Shown: piece by piece, positions 1 through 10,288 of the stretch
Numbering within the stretch: the stretch's first letter is position 1
Layout: each line of letters begins with the position of its first letter
Assembly: GCF_009497775.1 (NCBI RefSeq)
Contig: NZ_CP031012.1
Coordinates: 3,251,235-3,315,234, forward strand
Source: Alcaligenes faecalis
GTDB taxonomy: Bacteria > Pseudomonadota > Gammaproteobacteria > Burkholderiales > Burkholderiaceae_B
DNA length: 64,000 nt
Direction: 5' to 3'
The notes under the pieces: model-generated
What the model saw: only the letters and a program-made list of their open reading frames with translations
Database searches by the model: none
Told to the model about the DNA's origin: nothing
Position numbers and translations under genes: made by a program

Positions 1-773
1 ACCAACATGCCTTGCGTCCAGGACGGCTCTGCATCTTGCAGCGGCTGAGGCGATGACATGCTGTGTCGACCGAACTCAATCTGCTCACCCGCGTGCAAGA
101 CCTGCGAAGCGGATGCGCTATCTGCAGGCTCCACCCGCACCGCCCCCTCAAAAACCGCCAGCCGTGTTGCAGCCGCCTCATCATCCATCTGCCGCACCGT
201 AAAGCGCGTACCTAAGGCTGTCAGCAAACCATTGGGAGTTTCAACCGTGAAGGGACGCGCAGCCAGATCCTTTGCTGTGGAAATCAGGATTTCGCCACGA
301 CGCAGGTGAATGTGACGCTGTTGCGCGTCGTAGCGCAACTTCACGACGGAACCTGTATTCATCGTCAGCACCGTACCGTCCGGCAAGCTCACAACCCGCT
401 GCTCACCAGTCGCTGTGCGATACACGTCTGCGCTATCAAACAGACCCTCGTGCAATCCGAGCCAGCCCAAGGAGCCAGCGGCCACGCCGCCCAACATCCA
501 TTTCATGACATGACGACGTGAACGGCGTTCGCAATAACGCAAGATAGTTTGCCCCGCGACAGGCGCAGCGGCGGAGCCACCAATCGCAGCATTCAAATTC
601 TGGCTGATTCCCTGCAGGCGCTGCCATGCAAGTTCATGACGGGCATCCGCTTGTCGCCATTGCTGACAGGCTTGCTCCATGGAAGCATCCGGCCCATCCC
701 CAAGCCGCATCATCCACTGCGCAGCCTGTTCAATAATGTCGGGATGCAAGGCCTCGGGACGGGACGTACTCAT
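1..773 (-). CDS. FecR-family anti-sigma/sigma-regulator, C-terminus cut by window edge
   Basis: The gene encodes an inner-membrane FecR-type protein that relays a signal from an outer-membrane siderophore receptor to its partner ECF sigma factor. The start is the ATG at 773. It overlaps the stop of the sigma gene by four bases (ATGA), so the two are translationally coupled. The N-terminal ~85 residues match the DUF4880 cytoplasmic sigma-binding region (a WRQADARHELAWQRLQ-like stretch). One transmembrane segment follows (MKWMLGGVAAGSLGWLGL), then a periplasmic FecR domain with the typical SLPDGTVLTMNTGS and RRGEILI segments. The last visible residues are still in the periplasmic region, so the C-terminal part and any TonB-dependent receptor gene lie to the left of the window. 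Family assignment is firm; the signal is unknown. Confidence 0.87.
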   Translation of the reverse strand, partial: MSTSRPEALHPDIIEQAAQWMMRLGDGPDASMEQACQQWRQADARHELAWQRLQGISQNLNAAIGGSAAAPVAGQTILRYCERRSRRHVMKWMLGGVAAGSLGWLGLHEGLFDSADVYRTATGEQRVVSLPDGTVLTMNTGSVVKLRYDAQQRHIHLRRGEILISTAKDLAARPFTVETPNGLLTALGTRFTVRQMDDEAAATRLAVFEGAVRVEPADSASASQVLHAGEQIEFGRHSMSSPQPLQDAEPSWTQGML

Positions 774-1294
774 GCGTATAGCACCGCATAGCAATACTGC
801 CAGGCCTTGACCATATCGCGCTGCACGGACTGCACTGAAATCCCCAGTGTCTGCGCCACTTGCTGATACGCCAGCCCTTCTACTTGCACCAGCACAAACA
901 CCTTGCGCACCCGTGCGGGCAACTGCTCCATCATGCGGCACACCGAATCCAGCGCTTCCACCACCAGAGCATGGGTCTCCGGACTGGGCTCCACTTCCAC
1001 ACTACGTGCAGCCAGAGTTTCCAGATAAGCCTGCTCAATAGCCTGCCTGCGCCACTGATCGATCAGCAAACGCTTGGCTACCGTCGTCAGAAATCCACGA
1101 GGTTCGGAAAATACAGCGGTGGATTGACTGCGGATTACCCTCTCGAAGGTGTCATGCGCCAGATCAGCAGCATGGTCCGTATTGCCGCTAAGCCGACGAC
1201 GCAACATCTGCACCAGCCAGCCGTGATGCTCACGGTACAGGCTGACAAACTCGTCAGAAGAAGCGAAATCGGAAGGGCCGGAGGTCGGGCTCAT
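770..1294 (-). CDS. FecI-like ECF sigma-70 factor
   Basis: This 174-residue protein is an extracytoplasmic-function sigma factor of the FecI (iron-uptake) group. Region 2 is seen in YREHHGWLVQMLRRRL and in ADLAHDTFERVIR, the -10 recognition helix. Region 4 is seen in LPARVRKVFVLVQVEGLAYQQVA followed by a helix-turn-helix (LGISVQSVQRDMVKAW). Length is normal for the family. It lies immediately upstream of, and overlaps, a fecR-type gene, which is the standard arrangement for cell-surface signalling. Expression is probably iron-regulated, because a degenerate Fur-like AT-rich motif lies just upstream of the start. The genes it controls are not in the window. Confidence 0.93.
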   Translation of the reverse strand: MSPTSGPSDFASSDEFVSLYREHHGWLVQMLRRRLSGNTDHAADLAHDTFERVIRSQSTAVFSEPRGFLTTVAKRLLIDQWRRQAIEQAYLETLAARSVEVEPSPETHALVVEALDSVCRMMEQLPARVRKVFVLVQVEGLAYQQVAQTLGISVQSVQRDMVKAWQYCYAVLYA

Positions 1295-1303
1295 TCAAAC
1301 AGT

Positions 1304-1335
1304 AATGGGAATGATTTCTAATTAAGATTCGCATT
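1304..1335 (-). promoter_or_regulatory. Possible Fur box upstream of fecI
   Basis: An AT-rich stretch directly upstream of the sigma-factor start contains AATGATTTC and ATTAAGATTC-like elements arranged as an imperfect palindrome. They resemble degenerate halves of the Fur consensus (repeats of NAT(A/T)AT). Fur control of fecI-type genes is well established, but the match is weak. Confidence 0.35.
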
Positions 1336-1463
1336 GTACCTGTACTCGGAAAAAGGCGAACTTGGAAAATCAAACCAGACACTGTTTTTAAATACAGCAT
1401 AAAATAGCAGGCCAAAAATCCCGCCTGCGCGGCAACACCACAACGTCACAGCAAGAACACACC

Positions 1464-1997
1464 ATGAACACACAGATTCTTTTATTGCGTGGCGTCATGC
1501 CTACCGGCAAAAACAAAGTACTGATGGCACCGCTACGGGCGGCTTTGGAAGCGGCGGGTTTGCGGGACGTCAGAACCTATATTCAAAGCGGCAATGCCAT
1601 TGTGTCCACGGAGCTTGAGCAGCCGGAACTGGAGCAACTAGTTCATCACGCCATCAAGGAAAACCTGGGCGGGGATATTCAGGTGATTGCCCGGACACCA
1701 GCCTATTTCATGCAGGTCATGGCGAACAATCCCTTCAAGGACCAGCCCTCCAGCCAACTGTATTTCACCTTGCTGCGTTCACCGGCAGACAGCGCACTAC
1801 TGCATGCCTTCCTCGCCCTGGAACACGCGCCGGATCAGGTGCGCGTCATTGATGACATCGCCTATATCCTGTGCGCAACCCGGTATCGAGACCTGAAAGC
1901 GAACAATAATTTCATCGAGAAAAAGCTCAAGGTCGTTGCCACTACGCGTAACTTCAACACGATGAGCAAGCTGATTGCCTTGAGTACGGGGAATTAG
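1464..1997 (+). CDS. DUF1697 family protein
   Basis: This 177-residue protein belongs to the DUF1697 family of small cytosolic proteins with no established function. Family hallmarks are the N-terminal LLRGVMPTGKNKVLMAPLRAALEAAGL segment, YIQSGNAIVS (the conserved 'YIQSGN(V/I)' signature), and the terminal region with RYRDLKANNNFIEKKL and TTRNFNT (the usual '(A/T)TRNWNT' motif). It appears monocistronic, with about 170 bp separating it from the divergent sigma gene. Length matches the family. No partner or role can be inferred from the neighbours. Confidence 0.9.
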   Translation: MNTQILLLRGVMPTGKNKVLMAPLRAALEAAGLRDVRTYIQSGNAIVSTELEQPELEQLVHHAIKENLGGDIQVIARTPAYFMQVMANNPFKDQPSSQLYFTLLRSPADSALLHAFLALEHAPDQVRVIDDIAYILCATRYRDLKANNNFIEKKLKVVATTRNFNTMSKLIALSTGN

Positions 1998-2091
1998 GCA
2001 GTGGTTTGCAGAGCATCACAATAACTGAGCATTCGCTGCCCCCTAAAGGAGCAGCATCAAGCAAACCAGCGTAATGCTCTTAAGAGTGATT

Positions 2092-2439
2092 TCAGGCCCG
2101 GATAGCCCTGGACGCGGCCAGATGTCCTTCCCGCAGAAACAGGAAAAACGGCAAGGCCAATGATGGGCCTACCGCCAGACACAAAAGGGGTAACCACAGG
2201 CGTTGCATCGCAATCCTGTTCCCTTCGACAAGAATAAACACAGCAACTGCGATACCCGAAACTAAAACGTCTGCCCAGGCAAAGGCGGAGATAGAGCTGG
2301 AGGTGGCTTGCTGTAGCAAGAGCGGCAGGTTCAGCCCATAGGCGGAGAGCCACGGAACAAACTGCGACAGAGGCAATGCCGCGCCGAGGACGGCGAGAAG
2401 AAGGTAGATGTTCCGCACGATGTTTTTTGCTTTGTCCAA
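2092..2439 (-). CDS. DUF2834 small membrane protein
   Basis: The product is a small integral membrane protein with three predicted helices. Family hallmarks visible are LLAVLGAALPLSQFVPWL near the N-terminus, SAFAWADVLVSGIAVAVFI with a following EGNR, and a C-terminal LCLAVGPSLALPFFLFLRE. These match the DUF2834 family, whose function is not known. The start is uncertain. The open frame extends to a GTG at 2535, but the extra N-terminal part does not look like the family. I chose the TTG at 2439; a GTG at 2418 is equally possible. No convincing ribosome-binding site precedes any of them. No operon partner is seen. Confidence 0.7.
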   Translation of the reverse strand: MDKAKNIVRNIYLLLAVLGAALPLSQFVPWLSAYGLNLPLLLQQATSSSISAFAWADVLVSGIAVAVFILVEGNRIAMQRLWLPLLCLAVGPSLALPFFLFLREGHLAASRAIRA

Positions 2440-2706
2440 GAGGTGGTGGGGGGAGTGGATCGTGCACTCCCCTATATGAACTGCCCTGCATATATACCGG
2501 ATATTAGAGCTGTGCGGGCCGCAGTCGAACGCCACTGAGCTTTGAGCTTTGAGCTTGCTGTATTGTTCATCGCTTAATTTTGAATCGTGTTTACTGATCT
2601 ATATATTGAGGCGAGCATCAGGCAGTTGCCTAAACGGCGCGGCTGCTTTCGACCCAAAGGAGACATTCACAGTTCGACTGTTCTTTCCGAGAAATATAAT
2701 TGAGGC

Positions 2707-3240
2707 ATGAACGAAATGATCCAACTGGCTAATTCAAGCCAATAGCAAGCCATAGCATTATTGGTCAACAAAGCATACCGACCAGATGCGAATTCAGGTG
2801 GTTGGACGCACGAGTCAGATTTAGTCGCTGACAGTAGAGCCTCCCCAGAGCAAATAGCTCAACAGATGACTCCTAACTCACAAGTGTTGGTGGCAGTTCG
2901 CAACGATGAAATCGTCACTTGCGTTCAAGTTACTTATGATAAATCGGATTGCTGGATAGGAATGCTTGCCACGCTTCCCACAGAGCAAAATTCGGGAATG
3001 GGTAAGAAAATGCTTTTGGCGGCCGAAACTTATGCCATCAAGAACTTTGCCCCTGCGCGTTTGATGATGTCGGTGCTTTCATCACGCCCCGAATTGCTCA
3101 GTCTCTATCAGCGTAGAGGTTACAAGCTCACAGGCAACACTACCAACTACCCATTGAATGCAGGTGTAGGCACGCCGCTATTGAATGACCTTCTTGTCTT
3201 GGAACTGAGCAAGATGCCTCCAGAGATTTCAATGGATTGA
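2707..3240 (+). pseudogene. GNAT acetyltransferase with in-frame amber codon near the N-terminus
   Basis: From 2761 (a TTG) the frame encodes 159 residues of a GNAT N-acetyltransferase. The acetyl-CoA-binding region is MLATLPTEQNSGMGKKMLL and the C-terminal strand is LYQRRGYKLTGN. The same frame extends upstream without a shift to an ATG at 2707 preceded by TTGAGG. The upstream part reads MNEMIQLANSSQ, then TAG at 2743-2745, then QAIALLVNKAYR. This is the usual beta1/alpha1 of the family (I-x-L-A-x...AI-x-x-LVN-x-AYR). I conclude that the ancestral start is 2707 and that codon 13 is now amber. Either the gene is inactive, or it is read from the weak internal TTG without its first strand, or the base is a sequencing error. 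The substrate is unknown. Confidence 0.75.
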
Positions 3241-3268
3241 AAGGCTCCTTCCGGCCGAATTTGGGCAC

Positions 3269-3688
3269 TTATTCGCACGGCAACCCGACGTGTTGAGGTA
3301 GGTCATCGGTAATCTCAAACCAAGATGCTTTATTGGCGACGAATACGTGCTTTTCTGGGCGAACACCTGGATCATCGTCTAGCGCTCCTAGCGGTAATCC
3401 GTAGATGGATGGATGATTGTCAAATCGACTAAGCAAGGGCGTGCCGCATATGCGGCAAAATCCTCGGTGGTTGCCTTGTGATGACTCATACCAAGTAATT
3501 TGGCTTTCACCACTAACCCATTGAAAATCGCTCACGGATACCGCTGCTCTAGATCGAAACGCAGCGCCGTGTGCCTTGCGGCACATTGAGCAATGACAAT
3601 TAAGTCCCCCTGATAGAGGCCCGGAAATTTTGTAGCGAACACTGCCACATAAGCAACTACCAATCATTTGTGGGTTCCTTGAGGTCAT
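3269..3688 (-). CDS. GFA/CENP-V zinc-domain protein
   Basis: This 139-residue protein is a member of the glutathione-dependent formaldehyde-activating (GFA/CENP-V) family. Zinc-binding cysteines are visible in order: CLCGSV near residue 13, CHCSMCRKAHGAAF near residue 33, and FCRICGTPL near residue 77. The S-x-x-x-x-RGFC-x-x-CG-(T/S)-x-L signature is typical of the family. Most members annotated as formaldehyde-activating enzymes are not biochemically proven, so a specific reaction is not assigned. It is a single gene transcribed away from groES. A GTG/ATG-started frame (3657-3893) overlaps its 5' end, but I see no family signature in it. Confidence 0.85.
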   Translation of the reverse strand: MTSRNPQMIGSCLCGSVRYKISGPLSGGLNCHCSMCRKAHGAAFRSRAAVSVSDFQWVSGESQITWYESSQGNHRGFCRICGTPLLSRFDNHPSIYGLPLGALDDDPGVRPEKHVFVANKASWFEITDDLPQHVGLPCE

Positions 3689-4022
3689 GCGAAATGAGGC
3701 TTACAGAATATTCGATACCGAAGAGGTTCGTCAGCAATCTATTTGCTTTGTCTAATGTCACCTCCTGGCCGAAAGCGGCCAACTGTTTGGTGTTTGTTCC
3801 ATAAATGGACTCCGAAGTCCATAAAACCAACCAAACAAGGGATTTCCAAAACTTTCCATAAGTCCTCCTCAGCCTCATACCCTCCACTGACACCCAGTTG
3901 GACTGCTATTCAGAGTTCAAAACTGAGTGACGGAAGCTCAAACCTCGGTGCCCCTCTCCCCCTCCAACACCCCCACAACCCCACGCCCCAGGACAAATAT
4001 GTAACACCAGCCCCCGGGTGCT
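3689..4022. other. Intergenic stretch with an unassigned short open frame
   Basis: This region between the GFA gene and the groES promoter holds no recognisable gene. A leftward open frame at 3657-3893 (78 codons, GTG start) ends in residues such as TLDKANRLLTNLFGIEYSV, which look protein-like but match no family I know. It overlaps the GFA start. An AGGAGG sequence precedes an ATG in another frame that stops after about 33 codons. The part from 3945 to 4020 is C-rich on the plus strand. I treat the frames as possible remnants rather than genes. Confidence 0.3.
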
Positions 4023-4051
4023 CTTGAAATTAGAAAAGTCGTCCCTATAAT
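4023..4051 (+). promoter_or_regulatory. groESL promoter (sigma70 and sigma32-like)
   Basis: TTGAAA at 4024-4029 and TATAAT at 4046-4051 are spaced by 16 bp, a near-consensus sigma70 promoter. The same bases read as CTTGAAA (4023-4029) and CCCTATAAT (4043-4051), which resembles a sigma32 heat-shock promoter (CTTGAAA / CCCCATNT) with a 13-bp spacer. Dual use is inferred, not shown. Confidence 0.8.
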
Positions 4052-4077
4052 TAGCACTCGAAGGGGTTGAGTGCTAA
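4051..4077 (+). promoter_or_regulatory. CIRCE operator (HrcA binding site)
   Basis: TTAGCACTC at 4051-4059 and GAGTGCTAA at 4069-4077 are separated by exactly nine bases. This is a perfect match to the CIRCE inverted repeat, the known operator of the heat-shock repressor HrcA. It abuts the -10 box, so bound HrcA would block transcription of groES-groEL. hrcA itself is not in the window. Confidence 0.97.
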
Positions 4078-4136
4078 AGCGCCTCGCCCCCCAATCGGAC
4101 TCACAACTAAAGTCATATTTAAACAGGAGTTTCTCC

Positions 4137-6105
<1,969 letters not shown>

Positions 6106-6177
6106 GCCACACATCAGCACCCCGATTCGGGCGGAAATTGATCACTTCTGCCCTGATCGCCACGCTTTTAGTACAAA

Positions 6178-6209
6178 AACCGGATGGATTTTTCCATCCG
6201 GTTTTTTTT
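6178..6209 (+). terminator. Rho-independent terminator of groESL
   Basis: An 11-bp perfect stem (AACCGGATGGA / TCCATCCGGTT) with a TTTT loop is followed by a run of T. It lies about 75 bp after the groEL stop. Confidence 0.93.
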
Positions 6210-6259
6210 CGTCCAAGCAAACCCCTATAATCAGGGCACTTCAATCTGCAGCTTCCTTC

Positions 6260-6643
6260 ATGTCAGACTCTCCATTCAAAAGCAAAGGTGGTTTGGGCCG
6301 CCTGTTCAATGCCTTGCGCTACTCCAGTCAAGGCCTGGCCGCTGCCCTGCGCCACGAGGCTGCCTTTCGCCAGGAACTGGCATTGGCTGTCATCCTGACT
6401 CCACTGGCATTCTGGCTGGGGCAAACCCCGGCGGAGATTCAGGTCTTGCTGGGCACACTGGTCTTTGTGCTGGTGGTGGAGCTGTTGAACTCGGCCCTGG
6501 AGGCCCTGGCTGACACCATTACCCTGGAGCATCACCCCTTGATCGGGCGCGCCAAGGACCTAGCCAGTGCTGCCGTGCTGCTGTCCCTTATTTTTGCTGG
6601 TGCCGTCTGGCTCAGCTTTTTGTATAGCCGTTTACTTTCCTGA
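6260..6643 (+). CDS. dgkA: Diacylglycerol kinase
   Basis: This 127-residue inner-membrane enzyme phosphorylates diacylglycerol to phosphatidic acid, recycling lipid released during membrane-derived glucan or LPS modification. The signature [13 protein letters not shown], the three transmembrane helices and the [12 protein letters not shown] motif (catalytic Glu and Mg-binding region) are all visible. The ATG at 6260 is used because the family begins with a short hydrophilic stretch before the surface helix. A TATAAT at 6226-6231 is a plausible -10 box. pyrF follows five bases after the stop, suggesting an operon. Confidence 0.95.
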   Translation: MSDSPFKSKGGLGRLFNALRYSSQGLAAALRHEAAFRQELALAVILTPLAFWLGQTPAEIQVLLGTLVFVLVVELLNSALEALADTITLEHHPLIGRAKDLASAAVLLSLIFAGAVWLSFLYSRLLS

Positions 6644-6648
6644 TTCCC

Positions 6649-7476
6649 ATGACATTCATAGAAAAACTGAACCGTGCCTGGACGGACAACCAATCCATGC
6701 TGATGGTGGGTCTGGACCCAGACCCTGCCCGCTTGCCTTTGGAGCTGGCCAGCAAACCCGGCGCGATTTATGAGTTCTGCAAAGCGATTGTGGACGTCAC
6801 CGCCGACTACACCTGCGGCATCAAGCCACAGATTGCCTACTTTGCCGCTCAGGGTGCCGAGGATCAGTTGCAAGACCTGTGCGACTACATTCGCAGCCGC
6901 TACCCTCACCTGCCCATTGTGCTGGATGCCAAACGTGGGGACGTGGGTTCGACAGCCGAACAGTACGCACGCGAAGCTTTTGAACGCTACCGCGCGGATG
7001 CCGTCACGGTCAGCCCTTACATGGGTTTTGACTCGGTAGAGCCGTATCTGGAGCACAAGGACAAGGGCGTGATCGTGCTGTGCCGCACTTCCAACCCCGG
7101 TGGCTCGGACCTGCAATTCATGGAAATGGCTGACGGCACCCCGCTGTACCTGCACGTGGCCAGCCTGGTGGCAGAGAAATGGAATACGAACGGCCAATGT
7201 GCTTTGGTGGTCGGCGCAACCTTCCCCGAGGAAATCGGTAAAGTGCGTGCCCGTATTGGCGATATGCCTTTGCTGGTGCCCGGCATTGGTGCACAAGGTG
7301 GCGATGTGGTCGCAACCGTTGCTGCCGGTATGGACTCGCAAGGTAACGGCATGATGATCAACTCTTCGCGCGCCATCCTGTACGCCAGCCGTGGCGATGA
7401 CTGGCGTGATGCGGCACAAGCTGCGGCAATTGCTACGCGCAATGCCATTAATGACGCACGCAACAAGCAACGTTGA
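6649..7476 (+). CDS. pyrF: Orotidine 5'-phosphate decarboxylase
   Basis: This 275-residue enzyme decarboxylates OMP to UMP, the last step of pyrimidine synthesis. It is of the longer type-2 group. The catalytic signature [15 protein letters not shown] begins at Asp93, placing the Lys at residue 95 within the D-x-K-x-x-D charge network. The phosphate-binding region [11 protein letters not shown] lies near the C-terminus. It probably shares a transcript with dgkA. A hexanucleotide repeat and a terminator lie downstream. Confidence 0.96.
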   Translation: MTFIEKLNRAWTDNQSMLMVGLDPDPARLPLELASKPGAIYEFCKAIVDVTADYTCGIKPQIAYFAAQGAEDQLQDLCDYIRSRYPHLPIVLDAKRGDVGSTAEQYAREAFERYRADAVTVSPYMGFDSVEPYLEHKDKGVIVLCRTSNPGGSDLQFMEMADGTPLYLHVASLVAEKWNTNGQCALVVGATFPEEIGKVRARIGDMPLLVPGIGAQGGDVVATVAAGMDSQGNGMMINSSRAILYASRGDDWRDAAQAAAIATRNAINDARNKQR

Positions 7477-7515
7477 TTGATGGCCCTCCCGGCTTGTTGA
7501 ACAAGTCCGGGGATC

Positions 7516-7564
<49 letters not shown>

Positions 7565-7583
7565 CAATTAGTGTAGATATAAG

Positions 7584-7628
7584 AAAGCCCCACTCACTTT
7601 GGATTGAATCCAAGTGAGTGGGGCTTTT
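7584..7628 (+). terminator. Terminator downstream of pyrF
   Basis: A very long inverted repeat (about 20 bp, one bulge, central G of GATTGAATC as loop) begins AAAGCCCCACTCACTT and ends AAGTGAGTGGGGCTTTTT. The A and T runs on both sides mean it can work on either strand. Confidence 0.95.
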
Positions 7629-7749
7629 TATTTATTAGGCTATGACCGATAGGTCCCGCTCAGGCTCAGTTGAACCTTAAGCGTAAGAAGCAACTTCCCC
7701 CCTACTGAGTCACGAGCCCCAGGCCAGGGTCTGAGCTGTATTTCAGGTA

Positions 7750-7782
7750 GCAGGAGCGGTGTCAATCGGACACTGCTCCTGC
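7750..7782. other. Hairpin in the gap before the CoA-transferase gene
   Basis: GCAGGAGCGGTGTC and GACACTGCTCCTGC form a 14-bp stem with one G-T position and an AATCG loop. It sits beyond the 3' end of the leftward CoA-transferase operon but has no T run. It may be a transcript-end stabiliser. The rest of 7629-7872 shows only short GGCACT and GGCTTT repeats. Confidence 0.5.
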
Positions 7783-7872
7783 CACAAGTCCAAACGCTAA
7801 ACCAGGCCTGCGCCTCGACTCTGGCACTGGCACTGGTTCAAATTCTGGTTTGGCTTTGGCTTTTAACCCTAG

Positions 7873-9126
7873 TCAAACCTGGTTCCGGTTACGCCACTGC
7901 TTCAATTCCAGGCTATCCGCCCCGAGCAAACTCTCCAGAGCCTGCTCCGTATGTTCGCCCAACTGCGGCGGAGCCATCCGATAGGACACCGGGCTATCTG
8001 AAAAACGCATGGGGCTGGCCGTCATGCTGACCTTCCCTGCCTGGCTATGGTCCAGCTCGATCCGCATGTTCCGGGCCTGAACCTGCGGGTGCGAGAACAC
8101 ACCATGCAGATCATTGATAGGCCCGGCTGGCACGCCAATCTTGTCCAAAGCTTCCAGCCAATAAGCACTGGGGTGCTTTTGCATCGCGGCACTCAGGATC
8201 TGCTCCAGCTCGTCCCGGTGTTTGACACGCTGGCTATTGATGCGGAAACGCGCGTCCTTCACCACTTCCGGATGGCCAATCGCTTCGCAGTAAGCCGCGA
8301 ACTGACGGTTATTGCCGATAGCCACAATGATGTGACCATCTTCCGTCGGGAACACCTGATACGGCACCAGATTCTGATGTGCATTGCCCGCCCGCTTCGG
8401 CGCCTGCCCGCTGACCAGATAGTTCATGTTCTGGTTCGCCAGCATGGCAACCTGACAGTCCAGCAGAGCAATGTCGATATGCTGCCCCAAGCCACTGCGT
8501 GAGCGTTCAAACAAGGCGGCCAGAATGCTGCTGGTGGCATACATACCCGTCATCAGGTCCGCGACAGCAACCCCCGCTTTCTGGGGGCCACCGCCGGGCT
8601 TGTCGTCACGCTCGCCCGTCAGGCTCATCATGCCGCCCATGGCCTGGATCATGAAGTCATAACCCGGCCGCTCGGCGTAAGGGCCTGTCTGGCCAAAGCC
8701 GGTAATCGAGCAGTAGATCAGACGGGGGTTGATCTCTTTCAGGCTGGCGTAGTCCAGGCCGTATTTGGCCAGGCCACCCACCTTGAAGTTCTCGACCAGG
8801 ATGTCGCATTCCCGTGCCATGGCACGCACCACATCCGCCCCTTCCTGGCTGGCAATGTCCAGGCTGATCGACTGCTTGTTACGGTTGGCGGACAAGTAGT
8901 AGGCCGCTTCAGCCGTATCTTCCTGTTCAGGTGTCTGCAAAAAGGGCGGGCCCCAGGCGCGAGTATCGTCGCCGGTTTCGGGCCGCTCTATCTTGTAGAC
9001 ATTGGCCCCCAGGTCGGCCAGGTTCTGTGTGCACCATGGGCCAGCCAGAATGCGTGTCAGATCCAGAACCCGGATGCCATCCAAAGGGGCAGGACGCGTC
9101 GCCTGCGAGGCGTGCTGATCGCTCAC
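7873..9126 (-). CDS. Class III (CaiB/BaiF) CoA-transferase
   Basis: The enzyme moves CoA between an acyl-CoA and a free carboxylic acid. Family features are LDGIRVLDLTRILAGPWCTQNLADLGA at the N-terminus, NRNKQSISLDI, GFGQTGPYAERPGYDFM, and the conserved Asp of VAVADLMTGMYA, the residue that forms the acyl anhydride in this family. The length (417 residues) is normal. I use the GTG at 9126, which has GGAG nine bases upstream; an ATG at 9141 is an alternative. It is the second gene after a Bug solute-binding protein, so the pair probably imports and activates one organic acid under the divergent IclR regulator. The substrate is unknown. Confidence 0.93.
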   Translation of the reverse strand: MSDQHASQATRPAPLDGIRVLDLTRILAGPWCTQNLADLGANVYKIERPETGDDTRAWGPPFLQTPEQEDTAEAAYYLSANRNKQSISLDIASQEGADVVRAMARECDILVENFKVGGLAKYGLDYASLKEINPRLIYCSITGFGQTGPYAERPGYDFMIQAMGGMMSLTGERDDKPGGGPQKAGVAVADLMTGMYATSSILAALFERSRSGLGQHIDIALLDCQVAMLANQNMNYLVSGQAPKRAGNAHQNLVPYQVFPTEDGHIIVAIGNNRQFAAYCEAIGHPEVVKDARFRINSQRVKHRDELEQILSAAMQKHPSAYWLEALDKIGVPAGPINDLHGVFSHPQVQARNMRIELDHSQAGKVSMTASPMRFSDSPVSYRMAPPQLGEHTEQALESLLGADSLELKQWRNRNQV

Positions 9127-9152
9127 GTTACAGTGCTCCATTCAAAAAACGA

Positions 9153-10139
9153 TTAGTCCAGCGTGATATTGGCTTGTTTGATCAGGCTGCCAAACTTCTC
9201 GTCTTCCTGACGCAGGAACTCGGCGTACTCGGCAGGGGTGGAGGAAATGATATCCACGCCCTGACGACGGAAGGTTTCAACAAACTCGCTGTTTTCGCTG
9301 ACAGTCTTCATGGCCTGGCTCAGGCGGTCGACAATTTCAGCAGGCGTGCCACTACTGACGTGGAAACCAAACCAGGCTGTCACGTTGTAGCCCTGGTCCA
9401 GGCCCAGCTCTGCAAAGGTTGGAACCTCTGGCAGCAAGGAAGAACGCTCGGGACCGGACACGGCCAAGGGGCGCACGGTATTGGCGTTGATGTGCGTAAT
9501 CGCGGTGCCCATGCTGTCGAACATGAAGGAGATATGGCCACCCAGCAGATCGGTCATGGCTGGTGCGCTGCCACGGTAAGGAGCGTGGATAACTTCGATA
9601 TTGGCCATGGTAGTAAAGGCGGCTGCCGACAGGTGCGAGGACGAGCCATTACCAAAGGAAGCGTAAGTCAGATCATCAGGTTTGGCGCGAGCATGGCTGA
9701 TCAGCTCTTCACCCGTATTGAACGGACTTTGCTTGGCATTGACCACCAGCACGTTCTGCCCTTCTGCCACCAGAGAAACAGCAGCCAGATCCTGCGCGGG
9801 GTCATAAGGCAGTTTCTTGTAGAGGTGATTATTCACCACGGCCTGACCAACCGCAGCCAGCAAGACGGTGTAGCCGTCTGGGGCGGATTTCGCGACGAAG
9901 TCCGTGGCAATAATGCCGCTGGCACCGGGCTTGTTTTCCACAATGATGATCTGGCCCAGATCCTTGGACAGTTGCTGTGCGACGCCTCGGGCAATCACGT
10001 CAGTTACACCGCCCGGCGTAAAGGGCACAACCAGACGGATAGGCTTGTCCGGGTACGCCGCTTGCGCACCCAAGGAACAAAACAGCAAACCCATTCCGGC
10101 CAGCAGAGGAGCCACTTTACGAGCTAGGACTTTTTTCAT
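9153..10139 (-). CDS. Bug/TctC-family periplasmic solute-binding protein
   Basis: This 328-residue secreted protein captures a small carboxylate or similar ligand in the periplasm. It has a cleavable signal peptide ending ...CSLGAQA before AYPDKPIRLVVPF, the standard start of mature Bug proteins. The ligand-loop motifs FTPGGVTDVIAR and ENKPGASGIIATDFVAK are present, as is DGYTVLLA. No TctA or TctB membrane subunits are nearby, as is usual for the expanded Bug family in Alcaligenaceae. It starts opposite an IclR regulator with shared operators and is followed after 26 bp by the CoA-transferase gene. Confidence 0.95.
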   Translation of the reverse strand: MKKVLARKVAPLLAGMGLLFCSLGAQAAYPDKPIRLVVPFTPGGVTDVIARGVAQQLSKDLGQIIIVENKPGASGIIATDFVAKSAPDGYTVLLAAVGQAVVNNHLYKKLPYDPAQDLAAVSLVAEGQNVLVVNAKQSPFNTGEELISHARAKPDDLTYASFGNGSSSHLSAAAFTTMANIEVIHAPYRGSAPAMTDLLGGHISFMFDSMGTAITHINANTVRPLAVSGPERSSLLPEVPTFAELGLDQGYNVTAWFGFHVSSGTPAEIVDRLSQAMKTVSENSEFVETFRRQGVDIISSTPAEYAEFLRQEDEKFGSLIKQANITLD

Positions 10140-10160
10140 GAATCACTCCAAACTTATTTT

Positions 10161-10260
10161 GTTCGATAATCGAACCTGATTATTAAATTGCTAAGTCTTG
10201 TTTTTTTTACAATTTATCATCGATAATTCTTGATAATCCTGCCACGTTCGTTAATCGAAC
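10161..10260. promoter_or_regulatory. Pair of IclR-type operators in the divergent promoter region
   Basis: GTTCGATAATCGAAC (10161-10175, a perfect palindrome) and GTTCGTTAATCGAAC (10246-10260, same arms) lie 85 bp apart centre to centre, close to eight helical turns. One is near the Bug gene start and the other near the regulator start. The symmetry suggests one dimeric regulator bound at both, possibly with looping. A weaker TTATC-ATC-GATAA repeat lies between them (10214-10226). Confidence 0.85.
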
Positions 10261-10288
10261 AAAACAAGCCCTTGCCCCCGACTGAGCA

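Noticed and set aside
3657..3893. 78-codon leftward frame before the GFA gene as a true gene
   Set aside because: It overlaps the GFA start, begins with GTG without a ribosome-binding site, and matches no family I recognise.
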